From positions 1 to 8,969 of the forward strand of contig JAGRAY010000065.1 of assembly GCA_020434375.1 (NCBI GenBank): a stretch of 8,969 bases of DNA. The letters are read 5' to 3'. The stretch is from Bdellovibrionales bacterium (GTDB taxonomy: Bacteria; Bdellovibrionota_G; JALEGL01; JAGRAY01). The stretch's first letter is position 1, and each line of letters opens with the position of its first letter. Positions 1 to 7,581 of this stretch are shown here, piece by piece. Made by a program: the position numbers and the translations under genes. Below the pieces are notes generated by a model. The model was not told the origin of the DNA, did not search any database, and worked only from the letters and a program-made list of their open reading frames with translations.

Positions 1-639
1 AATCGCCTGTCTTCTCTTGTCGGGGAATTTATTCAGAATTTGGAACCCATACCCGATTTTATTGGTATGACACCTCAGACCAAAACAGATATTGAAATTG
101 CAAAACGCCAAGATGTTTTGGCCAAAAAAGCTGCTATAGAGGTTGCAAAAACAACCTACAAAGGCCAAGTATCGCAGCATTTTCCAGGTATTGATGCTGG
201 GTTTAATTACTATACCCAGCGCAGCGGTATTCGAGAGAACATCGACTGGGATTTTAACCTTGGCATTGAAGTTCCTCTTTTTTCGTGGGGTCAAACTCAA
301 TACGCTGTGCGAGAAGCTCGCGCTGCCCTAAAACAAGCTGAACTCGAATTAGAAAGAACCCTGCGAGAAGCCAATCTTGAGGTTGAAAATGTGTGGGATG
401 AACTTCAAACCAATTTACTCAAACTTCCTCTTCAAAAAAAGTCGGTGGAAATCACCAAAGAAAATTACAGCTTGCAATCACGGGAATATCGCCTAGGGTT
501 GGTCACTAATTTTCAAGTGCTAGATGCGCTTTTGGCATTGCACGATGCAGAACTCTTGTATGAAAAACTTCAGTTAGAATCTTCGTTTCAAGTCATTCGC
601 CTGTATATTGCGCAGGGAAAGCTTCCAAAAGTGTCATGA
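1..639 (+). CDS. TolC-family outer-membrane efflux protein, C-terminal part (5' truncated by window edge)
   Basis: This is the C-terminal 212 residues of an outer-membrane channel protein; the frame is open to base 1, so the start lies outside the window. Members of this family form the trimeric outer-membrane and periplasmic duct of tripartite pumps. Visible family marks are a beta-strand segment ending in GIEVPLFSWGQ (about 234-300), a long helix rich in Ala, Glu and Leu with heptad character after it (about 300-420), and the repeat-end motif YRLGLVTNFQVLDALLALHDAE (about 487-555), typical of the last helical hairpin of outer-membrane efflux proteins. A TTG at 40 could be read as a start, but the in-frame sequence before it continues sensibly, so it is probably internal. 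The stop overlaps the ATG of the RND gene (ATGA), which indicates translational coupling and a common operon. The family is secure; the substrate is unknown. Confidence 0.9.
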   Translation, partial: NRLSSLVGEFIQNLEPIPDFIGMTPQTKTDIEIAKRQDVLAKKAAIEVAKTTYKGQVSQHFPGIDAGFNYYTQRSGIRENIDWDFNLGIEVPLFSWGQTQYAVREARAALKQAELELERTLREANLEVENVWDELQTNLLKLPLQKKSVEITKENYSLQSREYRLGLVTNFQVLDALLALHDAELLYEKLQLESSFQVIRLYIAQGKLPKVS

Positions 640-3600
640 GTCTATTTGAAACATCGATAAAGAAGCCCGTTTTTGCATGGATGCTCATGCTAGCACTTTT
701 GCTCTTTGGAACCATTTCATTTTTTCGCCTAGGCGTTTCACAATACCCTGATGTAGATTTTCCAACGGTCTCTGTTTCAGTCGACTGGGAAGGTGCGGCT
801 CCTGAGGTAATTGAAACAGAGGTGGTCGATGTTGTCGAAGAGGCGTTATTAACTGTTGAGGGTATTAAAGAACTCTACTCAACCTCCCGTTTTGGAAATG
901 GCCGCGTGACGGCTGAATTTGAACTGAGTCGAAATATAGATCAGGCGGTTCAAGAGGTTCAAACCAAAATTGCACAAGCACAGCGAAATCTCCCAATAGA
1001 TATTGAACCACCAATTGTCTCCAAGGTGAATCCAGAAGACAGACCCATTATGTGGGTTGGTATATCAGGGGATCGCCCACTCAAGGAACTTATTGAATAC
1101 GTCAAGAATGATGTGAAAGACAAATTTCAAACGGTGCCAGGCGTTGGTGAGATTATTCTGGGTGGCTATGTTGAGCCCAATATTCGCGTTTGGATGGATC
1201 CCATTAAGATGCGGCAGTTTCAAATTACGGCGGAAGATATTATTGAAGCCATTCGAAATCAGCACTCCGAGCAACCCGCTGGACGTTTAACAATGAGTAC
1301 TGAAGAACGCTCCGTACGTATCATGGGTGAGGCTTACTCGGTGCCCGAAATTGAAAACCTAACCATTTCACAAAGGGTTCGTGGGGGCGTGGTGTGGAAG
1401 CCTTTTAAACTAAAAGATGTTGCCCGCGTAGAAGACGGTCTGGATGATATTCGTAGAATATCCAGAGTGAACCAGCAAACAGCCTTAGGGTTGGGTATAC
1501 GTAAGCAACGTGGAACCAACGCTGTCGCCGTAGCCAAAGGCGTTAAAGAAAAAATGGAAGAAATCAGACCGTTTTTGGCAAAGGGAGTCAAGCTAGGTAT
1601 TAACTATGACGGCACAGAAGTCATTGAAGAAAATATTCATGAGCTTCAACTGACGTTGATTTTAGCAACGCTCTTTACATCACTTGTTTGTTGGTTGTTT
1701 TTAGGTTCGTTCACATCGACACTCAATGTAATTTTGGCCATTCCAACGTCGCTTGGTGGTGCGTTTACCGTGATGTATTTTGCGGGATTCACATTTAATA
1801 CCATTACCCTGCTGGCACTTTCACTGGTGATTGGCATTGTGGTTGATGATGCCATTGTGGTTTTGGAAAATATTGTTCGGCATCGCGAGATGGGAAAATC
1901 AAAATTTGATGCAGCCTTTGAAGGCACGCGAGAAATTTTATTTTCAGTGATCGTCATCTCTGCATCGATTATTGCCATATTTCTTCCGGTCGCCTTTATG
2001 AGAGGTATGATTGGCAAATTCTTTTTTCAATTTGGTGTGGTCGTGAGCGTAGCAGTCGCTTTCTCACTGCTTGAAGCTCTTACGCTTACACCGATGCGGT
2101 GTAGTCGGTTCTTAAAAGTCAAACACGGTAATTTTATAACTAAGGGCATGGATCGCCTGATGCATCGCCTATCGGAACTTTATAAGGCATCTCTTCGTGT
2201 TGTTCTTCGGTTTCGGTTTGTCACACTCTTAGTCGCTTTGATTCTTTTTTCGGGCTCGCTTATGTTGATTCCTCATATTCGCAAAGAAGCAGCGCCATCT
2301 CAAGATATTAGCCGTATGCTCGTTCGTATTCAAACAGCACCGGGCTCGTCGATTCATTTTACCGATGAACTTTTTAAAGTGGCTGAAGAGCGATTGTCTA
2401 AGTTGCCGGAGCTTGACAGATACTTTGCGGCGATCGGAGGGTTTGGTGGTGGTGAGGTCAATACGGGTGTGATGTATGTGACACTTAAAAAACCAGATCA
2501 AAGACCCATAGACCCAAAGCTTGGAAGACGAAGAACTCAAAACGATGTGATGGATTGGGTACGAGAAAATTTTAAAACCATTCCCAATATTTATCGTGTG
2601 GCAATTCAAGATCTTTCTCAGCAGCAAATGGGAGGTAGCAGTCGTTCATTTCCAATCGATATTTCTCTTCGAGGCCCTGATCTCGATCGACTCGGAAACT
2701 ACGCCGATGAGTTCATTAAACAAATGAACGCGACTGGATTCGTTATGGACTTAGATACCGATTTCTATGTTGGAGTACCCGAGGTTCGAATTTTCCCCGA
2801 CCGAAAGAAAGCCGATCAAAGAGGTGTGCCTGTATCAATTATAGCCGATGCTATTCAGGCAAGTTTTGGTGGAATTCGAGCGGGTAAGTACACGCGAGAT
2901 GGCAGACGCTATGATATTCGTGTGAGCTTTGAAGATAGGTACCGGCGAAATAAAAAGAATTTGTCTTTAGTCTGGGTGAGAAATACACGCGGCGAAATGA
3001 TTCCTCTGAATGAAGTTACTCAAGTTGCTGAAAAACCGTCTTTATTGACTATTAACAGAGAGGGGCGCCAAAGATCTGTGCGCATATACGGAAATATTGC
3101 AACTGGGAAATCTCAATCAGATGCTCTGAGTTCGGCACAACAAATTGCAAAAGACATTTTGCCCGAACAATATAAAATGTCCTTTTCGGGAAGTTCCAAA
3201 GGCTTTATGGAATCGTTTCAGGAGCTTTTATTTGCTCTATTGCTTGGCATTGGCGTTGCCTATATGATTTTAGCAGCGCAATATAATAGTTTTGTTGATC
3301 CGTTTGTGATTTTGCTTGCGCTTCCTTTCAGCTTGAGCGGGGCGCTAATTGCGCTTTGGATGTACGATCAATCACTCTCAACAATTAGCCTGATTGGTAT
3401 TTTATTGTTAATGGGGCTCGTTAAGAAGAATTCTATTTTGATTGTTGATTTTGGCAATCAGAAAGTAGCAGAAGGTTTGGATTCGTTAAATGCAATGGTC
3501 GAAGCCGCGCCACTTCGATTAAGACCCATACTGATGACCACGTTTTCAACCATTGCGGGCGCTCTACCAGCCGCACTCAATATTGGCCCAGGTGCAGCCG

Positions 3601-3713
3601 CTCGCGCACCTATGGCCACGGTTATTATTGGAGGCATGCTCGTTTCGACGCTTCTTTCACTCTACGTGGTTCCAAGCACGTATACGATTTTATCTAAATT
3701 GAAACGGACATAA
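636..3713 (+). CDS. RND-superfamily efflux transporter (HAE1/AcrB-like inner-membrane pump)
   Basis: This 1025-residue protein has the full length of the family (AcrB is about 1050). It is a proton-driven inner-membrane pump that passes substrates to an adaptor and a TolC-type duct. An N-terminal membrane segment (about residues 10-30, after FETSIKKPVFAWML) is followed by a periplasmic porter domain with QEVQTKIAQAQRNLP and YDGTEVIEENIHEL. TM2-TM6 span about 337-490 and carry the proton-relay pair D404/D405 in GIVVDDAIVVLENIVRHRE. A second TM block starts near 525, a second porter loop follows, and TM8-TM12 cover about 860-1020. Lys931-Asn932 in GLVKKNSILIVDF matches the AcrB Lys940 position, and RLRPILMTTFSTIAGALPAA is a standard C-terminal signature. 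All key relay residues I can identify are present, so it should be functional. Its start overlaps the TolC-like gene; the adaptor gene is not in the window. Substrate specificity (drugs, lipids or other compounds) cannot be read from the sequence. Confidence 0.95.
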   Translation: MSLFETSIKKPVFAWMLMLALLLFGTISFFRLGVSQYPDVDFPTVSVSVDWEGAAPEVIETEVVDVVEEALLTVEGIKELYSTSRFGNGRVTAEFELSRNIDQAVQEVQTKIAQAQRNLPIDIEPPIVSKVNPEDRPIMWVGISGDRPLKELIEYVKNDVKDKFQTVPGVGEIILGGYVEPNIRVWMDPIKMRQFQITAEDIIEAIRNQHSEQPAGRLTMSTEERSVRIMGEAYSVPEIENLTISQRVRGGVVWKPFKLKDVARVEDGLDDIRRISRVNQQTALGLGIRKQRGTNAVAVAKGVKEKMEEIRPFLAKGVKLGINYDGTEVIEENIHELQLTLILATLFTSLVCWLFLGSFTSTLNVILAIPTSLGGAFTVMYFAGFTFNTITLLALSLVIGIVVDDAIVVLENIVRHREMGKSKFDAAFEGTREILFSVIVISASIIAIFLPVAFMRGMIGKFFFQFGVVVSVAVAFSLLEALTLTPMRCSRFLKVKHGNFITKGMDRLMHRLSELYKASLRVVLRFRFVTLLVALILFSGSLMLIPHIRKEAAPSQDISRMLVRIQTAPGSSIHFTDELFKVAEERLSKLPELDRYFAAIGGFGGGEVNTGVMYVTLKKPDQRPIDPKLGRRRTQNDVMDWVRENFKTIPNIYRVAIQDLSQQQMGGSSRSFPIDISLRGPDLDRLGNYADEFIKQMNATGFVMDLDTDFYVGVPEVRIFPDRKKADQRGVPVSIIADAIQASFGGIRAGKYTRDGRRYDIRVSFEDRYRRNKKNLSLVWVRNTRGEMIPLNEVTQVAEKPSLLTINREGRQRSVRIYGNIATGKSQSDALSSAQQIAKDILPEQYKMSFSGSSKGFMESFQELLFALLLGIGVAYMILAAQYNSFVDPFVILLALPFSLSGALIALWMYDQSLSTISLIGILLLMGLVKKNSILIVDFGNQKVAEGLDSLNAMVEAAPLRLRPILMTTFSTIAGALPAALNIGPGAAARAPMATVIIGGMLVSTLLSLYVVPSTYTILSKLKRT

Positions 3714-3756
3714 GGGTATTGACTCACCGATTGTAACGGTGTTCACTAGGCACCCT

Positions 3757-4287
3757 ATGAAAAAAGTGCTTCTGTTACTATTATTTTTATTGGTAACTTC
3801 ACAAGTGTTTTCAAAAAATCGATGGTCAGGTTTGTTTGATCATCAAGGTCACAGAATTGGAAACCTGGTGTCATTCAAACCTCATGTTCTCGAAAAGTCG
3901 GGTTTTTATTTTAAACTTGATGACTTTGACTTTAAACGAAGCGAAAGACATGTGCCCGATGATTTTAACTACCAAGACCCCGAATGTAAGAAAGAAGCCT
4001 ATCTTTTGACAAGTTTACCTATCTCAAATGTCGTTGTAAAAGTTGATGATAAGAACGTGTACTATACGACCGAAAAAGTGAGTACTCTCAAAGAAAATAC
4101 AACATACTATGTTGCACAATACGTGTTTGAAGGCGAAAACATTCGAAGACTCTGCAAAGTCGAATCACCCTATGAAACCAAGGGTATCTATTTGGTTGAA
4201 TTAAAGTCTCTAAGCCGGGAAACCTTCAAGAAGAAAACCGGCATCGATTTCTCAAAAAGCTATAAGCCACCTTTTTTTGTAAAATAA
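3757..4287 (+). CDS. small secreted or periplasmic protein of unknown function
   Basis: I do not recognise this 176-residue protein. The ATG at 3757 is preferred because it gives an ideal signal peptide: a Lys-Lys start, a run of Leu, then TSQVFS with probable signal peptidase I cleavage after residue 19. A GTG at 3739 would add six residues in front of the Lys-Lys and looks less natural. The Shine-Dalgarno sequence is weak (AGG at 3748-3750). The mature part is rich in Lys, aromatic and Asp residues, predicted mostly beta, with two cysteines (C77 and C133) that could form one disulfide after export. It has no lipobox and no further membrane segment. It starts 43 bases after the RND gene on the same strand without a clear terminator between, so it may belong to the efflux transcript, but a link to pump function is only inferred from position. 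Confidence 0.75.
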   Translation: MKKVLLLLLFLLVTSQVFSKNRWSGLFDHQGHRIGNLVSFKPHVLEKSGFYFKLDDFDFKRSERHVPDDFNYQDPECKKEAYLLTSLPISNVVVKVDDKNVYYTTEKVSTLKENTTYYVAQYVFEGENIRRLCKVESPYETKGIYLVELKSLSRETFKKKTGIDFSKSYKPPFFVK

Positions 4288-4294
4288 CTCAGGA

Positions 4295-4450
4295 GACGGA
4301 GGTCCTATCATATTATCAAATCAACAAGTTAGACACGTTAGTCCTGAATACGATTGACCTTCGTCCCCGATCAAACGTTTTATTTGAGAAACCTCTGTCA
4401 ACTTTAACGCATCGTATAGTATAGTACATGCCGTTGACAGTGGGCTCACC
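4295..4450 (+). repeat. Diverged two-copy element, copy A, with 10-bp stem and ATAGTATA box
   Basis: Copy A begins 8 bases after the stop of the small secreted protein gene. Arms 4295-4304 (GACGGAGGTC) and 4356-4365 (GACCTTCGTC) pair over all 10 positions with one G-U, enclosing 51 bases. A smaller AT-rich hairpin follows (TCAAA 4371-4375 with TTTGA 4383-4387). The box GCATCGTATAGTATA is at 4409-4423 and ATGCCGTTGACAGT at 4428-4441. The same blocks occur in the same order in copy B at 7582-7703, with about 15 extra bases here between the stem and the box. No T-run follows the stem, so a standard intrinsic terminator is unlikely. It may be a structured RNA, an operator-like site or a decayed mobile repeat; the sequence alone does not decide. 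Confidence 0.55.
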
Positions 4451-4723
4451 ATTCTTACCTCCTTGAGTGCGAATTATCTGCAACTTAACTCAAAAGAGAT
4501 TTTCCAGTATTTCTGGGACACGCCACGAATAAAATTACGACTATGTTTTTCATGTATCGTTTCTTTCGCACAGGATTCAATCGAGCGCACGATCATAACC
4601 TGATCAAAACATTTAAGAAATTATCTCGGACACGAGCTTGTTCAAAACATGAAACTGCTGTGAACTTTTTGCATAGATACAACGTGCCATTGCGCATTTT
4701 AATGTGGAGCATGGTTTAAAACA

Positions 4724-4754
4724 TTGACTCATTAGCTAAATTAGGTGGCATAAG
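4724..4754 (+). promoter_or_regulatory. weak sigma70-like promoter candidate for the lipoprotein gene
   Basis: TTGACT (4724-4729) is a good -35 hexamer. The only -10-like sequences downstream are GCATAA or CATAAG around 4748-4754, at 18-19 bases, which are poor matches. Transcription would start near 4760, leaving a 5' leader of about 50 bases before the chosen ATG at 4812. This is a tentative call. Confidence 0.25.
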
Positions 4755-4800
4755 TTTTGCGTAGCTCTAAAGCACATGAACCCATCTGAAATAGTATGGA

Positions 4801-4805
4801 AAGGA
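4801..4805 (+). promoter_or_regulatory. Ribosome binding site that sets the lipoprotein start at 4812
   Basis: AAGGA lies 6 bases before the ATG at 4812 and 9 before the next ATG at 4815. The in-frame ATG further upstream (4776) has no such site and would place 12 polar residues in front of the signal peptide, so 4812 (or 4815) is the likely start. Confidence 0.7.
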
Positions 4806-4811
4806 AATATT

Positions 4812-6971
4812 ATGATGTCTCGATTTGGTTTTACAAAACGTTCAATATTTATAACGGGCTTTGTCGCCATCGTTGGTACTTTGGTATTAGGATGTGGTGT
4901 TCAACCCAAAGATGAAATTCAACTGGTGGCGGATCCGGCATTGAACTATTTGTTGAATCCTAATGTGGACCCAGGTGAAATCTGTGAATTTTGTGCTCCT
5001 CGAATGATTTATATTTCTCAAATTTTCAAACCCTCGGGTCAAACACAAGCCATTTGGGCAACCTGGGTGGAACGTAGCACGACAGAGCAGTATCATCAGT
5101 ATCGATTGCAAACGGCAAACCCTTCCAATGAATGTCCAGCGAATTCCGGAGGATTATCTGTCATGTGGGGAGTTGATCCTGGACGAACGATTGTGATTAA
5201 CGAGTATCCTATTCTCAACGGAGATTATTTACGGAGTACAATGAATCCCAAAGCAGGCTGTGAATATATATTGGATATTCGTTCCGGTCGGAGCGCTGGC
5301 AGCGGGATCGAATGGACCAATTGGTCTAACCCATCGAATCCAATTATTTGGGATGAGCGTCTGATCAATGGTCAAGATCCACAGGGTGGTTGCGAATATT
5401 CCGGTACTTGCACACCAGAACTTACAGCCGCGATATATACCGATACCGATAATTTACCCGTACGCATTTATTATATCGATCATAACTCCGTTGAAAGTGG
5501 CATAGAGTATACTTTTGCGTCCAATAGTTCAGATTGTAATATGCCAGCTCAGTCTATTGATTTTCTTTCGAATGATCCATCAATGACGGGACCTTTAGTT
5601 CATAACTTGAGTCTTGCTTTTATGGAGTCTTTGCAAAACGTGAATGAGTGCGATCTTTACATTACGGCGAAAAGTTTTAAGCAAAATGTCGGAGGAAGTC
5701 GAGATTATTCCTCTGTCAGTAATGCTCTTACATTATTATATCAAGAACTTGGACAATCAGATCCTGGTGCAGGTACTGATCAGTTTGATACGCCTCGTTT
5801 TGTTGAAGTAAACGGAACGTCAAATAGAACCACTCCTCATTTATTTAAGTTTGAAGACCGTTCTAATTGCGAAAGTCGTTTTGTGGTGAGCTTATCGAAT
5901 TACGGAAGTTCAAGTGGATGTCCTAGCATCGCAATTTCTAAATCATACGATGTTGGAAATCCAACTGGCATGGGTGTGGCATCGATGAATGCTACTATCT
6001 TACTTGACAATAATAGTATTGTTCAGGGGTGCCCGTATCAGGCGACTTTCAGAGCAGAAAAAGTAGACGCTTCTGGCAATGTTCAAAGTACACCTGAGTC
6101 CAATACCATAGCCTTTATCATGGGTGATAGTCGTACGTTCTTGAGTGCAACCTTACCTTCCGATACCAACGGCAGTTCGTTGGTTGCACCTTATTTTGTT
6201 AAAATTCGATCAAACACAAATTCTATGGTGCCACATAATTTTCGATTCGAAGATCGATCCATTGATGAAGACAAGTTTGTTGTTACGATTGAAAGTTATG
6301 AAGGCGACTATCTTAGCGCTACTCTGTGTCCAAACGTTACGGTATCTTATGATTTAAATGTATCCGATCCGTCTCATATAGGAGTTGTATCTTTTGATCC
6401 ACCAACATTTCAGACGGACCCTCGTTTCATCGATGGTTGTGCATACCAAGCCAGTTTTATTGCGGAACGAACTTTGCCTTCAGGGACAGTCCTATCATCA
6501 CCACGATCAAATATTATAGCTTTTATTTTGAGATCGACAGACACATTTGTACTCTCGTCGCTACCGTCGCTTGCATTTTGCGCAACGTGCAGCCCGATTG
6601 TCAATTTAGTGGTGGCAAATCCGTCTTATACTGATCGTGTGGCAACGATATACTATGAAGATCGGAATCCTGGCAACAACGCGATCGAAGTAAATATATT
6701 TACTGAAACCGTTACAGCAGATTGTCCGGCACGAAATGCGACGCTTATGTTCGATGATCCTTCTTCGCAACAGTCAACTGGAAACAAAATTCTTTTAGCG
6801 TTTTCTGATTTATTTATGCACCAAAATCTCGGAGCAGAACCAGGAGACATATGTCGGTTTCGGGTTCGCCTACGAGACCTATACGTTCTTCCCAACGGTG
6901 GAATGGCCCTTGGAAACTACTCTTCTGGCGTCATTTTTGAGTATAGCAGGTCTGTTGACAATAATGGTTAG
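4812..6971 (+). CDS. large multidomain lipoprotein with five homologous extracytoplasmic repeats
   Basis: With the ATG at 4812 this is a 719-residue protein that I do not recognise as a named family. The N-terminus is a lipoprotein signal: Arg/Lys-containing start, hydrophobic stretch, then VLGC with the lipidated Cys at residue 28. Gly rather than Asp follows it, which in enterobacterial rules would favour the outer membrane. After a short linker with C58 and C61, five units of about 110-120 residues follow, at roughly 62-181, 199-311, 327-436, 460-573 and 592-712. Each carries an early strand ending in a variant of [WYF]xx[ED][RH][SN] (FEDRS in units 3 and 4) and two cysteines 37-43 residues apart, the first usually as xCP and the second as xCxY or xCxF. 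This suggests beta-sandwich domains, each stabilised by a disulfide. A surface adhesin or other surface role is plausible from the architecture only; no enzyme motif is visible. Confidence 0.85.
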   Translation: MMSRFGFTKRSIFITGFVAIVGTLVLGCGVQPKDEIQLVADPALNYLLNPNVDPGEICEFCAPRMIYISQIFKPSGQTQAIWATWVERSTTEQYHQYRLQTANPSNECPANSGGLSVMWGVDPGRTIVINEYPILNGDYLRSTMNPKAGCEYILDIRSGRSAGSGIEWTNWSNPSNPIIWDERLINGQDPQGGCEYSGTCTPELTAAIYTDTDNLPVRIYYIDHNSVESGIEYTFASNSSDCNMPAQSIDFLSNDPSMTGPLVHNLSLAFMESLQNVNECDLYITAKSFKQNVGGSRDYSSVSNALTLLYQELGQSDPGAGTDQFDTPRFVEVNGTSNRTTPHLFKFEDRSNCESRFVVSLSNYGSSSGCPSIAISKSYDVGNPTGMGVASMNATILLDNNSIVQGCPYQATFRAEKVDASGNVQSTPESNTIAFIMGDSRTFLSATLPSDTNGSSLVAPYFVKIRSNTNSMVPHNFRFEDRSIDEDKFVVTIESYEGDYLSATLCPNVTVSYDLNVSDPSHIGVVSFDPPTFQTDPRFIDGCAYQASFIAERTLPSGTVLSSPRSNIIAFILRSTDTFVLSSLPSLAFCATCSPIVNLVVANPSYTDRVATIYYEDRNPGNNAIEVNIFTETVTADCPARNATLMFDDPSSQQSTGNKILLAFSDLFMHQNLGAEPGDICRFRVRLRDLYVLPNGGMALGNYSSGVIFEYSRSVDNNG
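4995..6947 (+). repeat. five tandem protein-level repeats inside the lipoprotein gene
   Basis: Approximate unit limits are 4995-5354, 5406-5744, 5790-6119, 6189-6530 and 6585-6947. The paired cysteines, in residues of the 4812 start, are 108/150, 242/280, 370/407, 506/543 and 638/681. Units 3 and 4 are clearly closest (PHxFxFEDRS, then FVV and a late SNxIAFI). Units 1, 2 and 5 keep the cysteine spacing but little else. At DNA level the units are well diverged, so the duplications are old and recombination between units should be rare. Confidence 0.75.
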
Positions 6972-7004
6972 TGTTCTTGATCGGGGATGGTTTAAAATTG
7001 AGAA

Positions 7005-7403
7005 GTGACTTATATTCGTTTCACAATTTTAGCCGACGACGAAGACTCTGATGTTCCTGCAGGATTATTTCAGGCAGCGAGTACATTGAAAGAATGTGGT
7101 GTCCTTAAACCGGATGAAATAGACCATTTGACGGAAATATAAAAATGGTTTGGTGTCAATCTTAGAAAACCTTCCAATTTTACCAGTAGTCGTTCGAAAG
7201 GTCGATACAGAAGAACAAGTAAAGGCTTATCTTGGTTCAAGGAGACGGCGAAAGATCATTTAAAAAAGATATATGACCTAGTGGCTGTTCTGGAACAACA
7301 CGACTATCACGTGCGAAAAATTGTAACTCAAAGACCTGGTTATATCGTTTATGAAGACAATCATCAGATCGTTGCGGAACCATTTTCAGATACGCCTGTT
7401 TGA
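7005..7403 (+). pseudogene. small conserved uncharacterised protein gene broken by one in-frame TAA
   Basis: Read in one frame from GTG 7005 to TGA 7401-7403, this stretch gives 45 residues, a TAA at 7140-7142, then 86 more residues, with no frameshift. From memory the translation matches a widespread small bacterial protein of unknown function: an N-terminal Asp/Glu-rich stretch then VPAGLFQAA, a WFxxNLxKPxxFxxSR block right after the stop, the core GLSWFKETAKDHL, then LVAVLEQHxxxVR, RPGYIVYEDxxQIVAEPF and the end. The length (about 132 codons) fits that kind of protein. The start is poor: a TGA lies two codons before the GTG, and GAGAA abuts the GTG, too close to act as a Shine-Dalgarno. 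No usable restart follows the TAA. It is either a recently inactivated gene or an assembly error; a true readthrough stop is less likely. It lies 33 bases after the lipoprotein gene on the same strand. Confidence 0.75.
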
Positions 7404-7581
7404 ACAAGTAGAACAAAAAAGAGACGTCCAGAGGTTACGGGATTTGTTCCACATATCTTTTGCCGTATAGAAAAGGGGCACAAAGGTCACCCGTATCTTT
7501 TTATTGTGTCTCGCAAACAATTGATTTGACAGTACATTTAAAACATCTTCCTCCGATGAAGGCGACATTCACGAAAAAATA

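Larger units (their letters stand above)
4288..4811. other. 524-base intergenic region without a convincing gene
   Basis: The left part (4295-4450) is copy A of the diverged stem-containing repeat described separately. The middle holds only a weak plus-strand open frame (4489-4719, ATG at 4543, 58 codons) with no ribosome binding site and no recognised product. The right part contains a weak promoter candidate and an upstream ATG (4776) in frame with the lipoprotein gene. No tRNA, rRNA, insertion-sequence ends or CRISPR-like repeats are visible. Confidence 0.6.

Noticed and set aside
1065..2627. Several minus-strand open frames opposite the RND gene.
   Set aside because: They are shadows of a strongly supported transporter gene and show no family features.
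4291..4299. AGGAGACGG occurs near 4291 and again near 7240.
   Set aside because: A 9-base match is expected by chance, and the second copy lies inside the coding part of the broken gene.
4364..4374. An 11-bp inverted match TCCCCGATCAA (4364-4374) with TTGATCGGGGA (6977-6987), flanking the lipoprotein gene like ends of a mobile element.
   Set aside because: About ten 11-bp inverted matches are expected by chance in a window of this size. There is no target duplication, and the gene between them is not a transposase.
4489..4719. Plus-strand open frame between the two genes (ATG 4543, 58 codons), containing an LGHATNKITT stretch that recalls the LGH..TT motif of tyrosine recombinases.
   Set aside because: Spacing to the following Tyr does not fit the recombinase pattern, no upstream Arg/His motifs exist, there is no ribosome binding site, and an open frame of 76 codons in this composition can occur by chance.
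4776..4811. Upstream in-frame ATG for the lipoprotein gene.
   Set aside because: It lacks a ribosome binding site and would bury the signal peptide behind 12 polar residues; the ATG at 4812 has a well-spaced AAGGA.
7386..7568. Minus-strand 60-codon open frame.
   Set aside because: It overlaps the 3' end of the broken gene, has no recognisable motif, and its composition does not look like a conserved protein.
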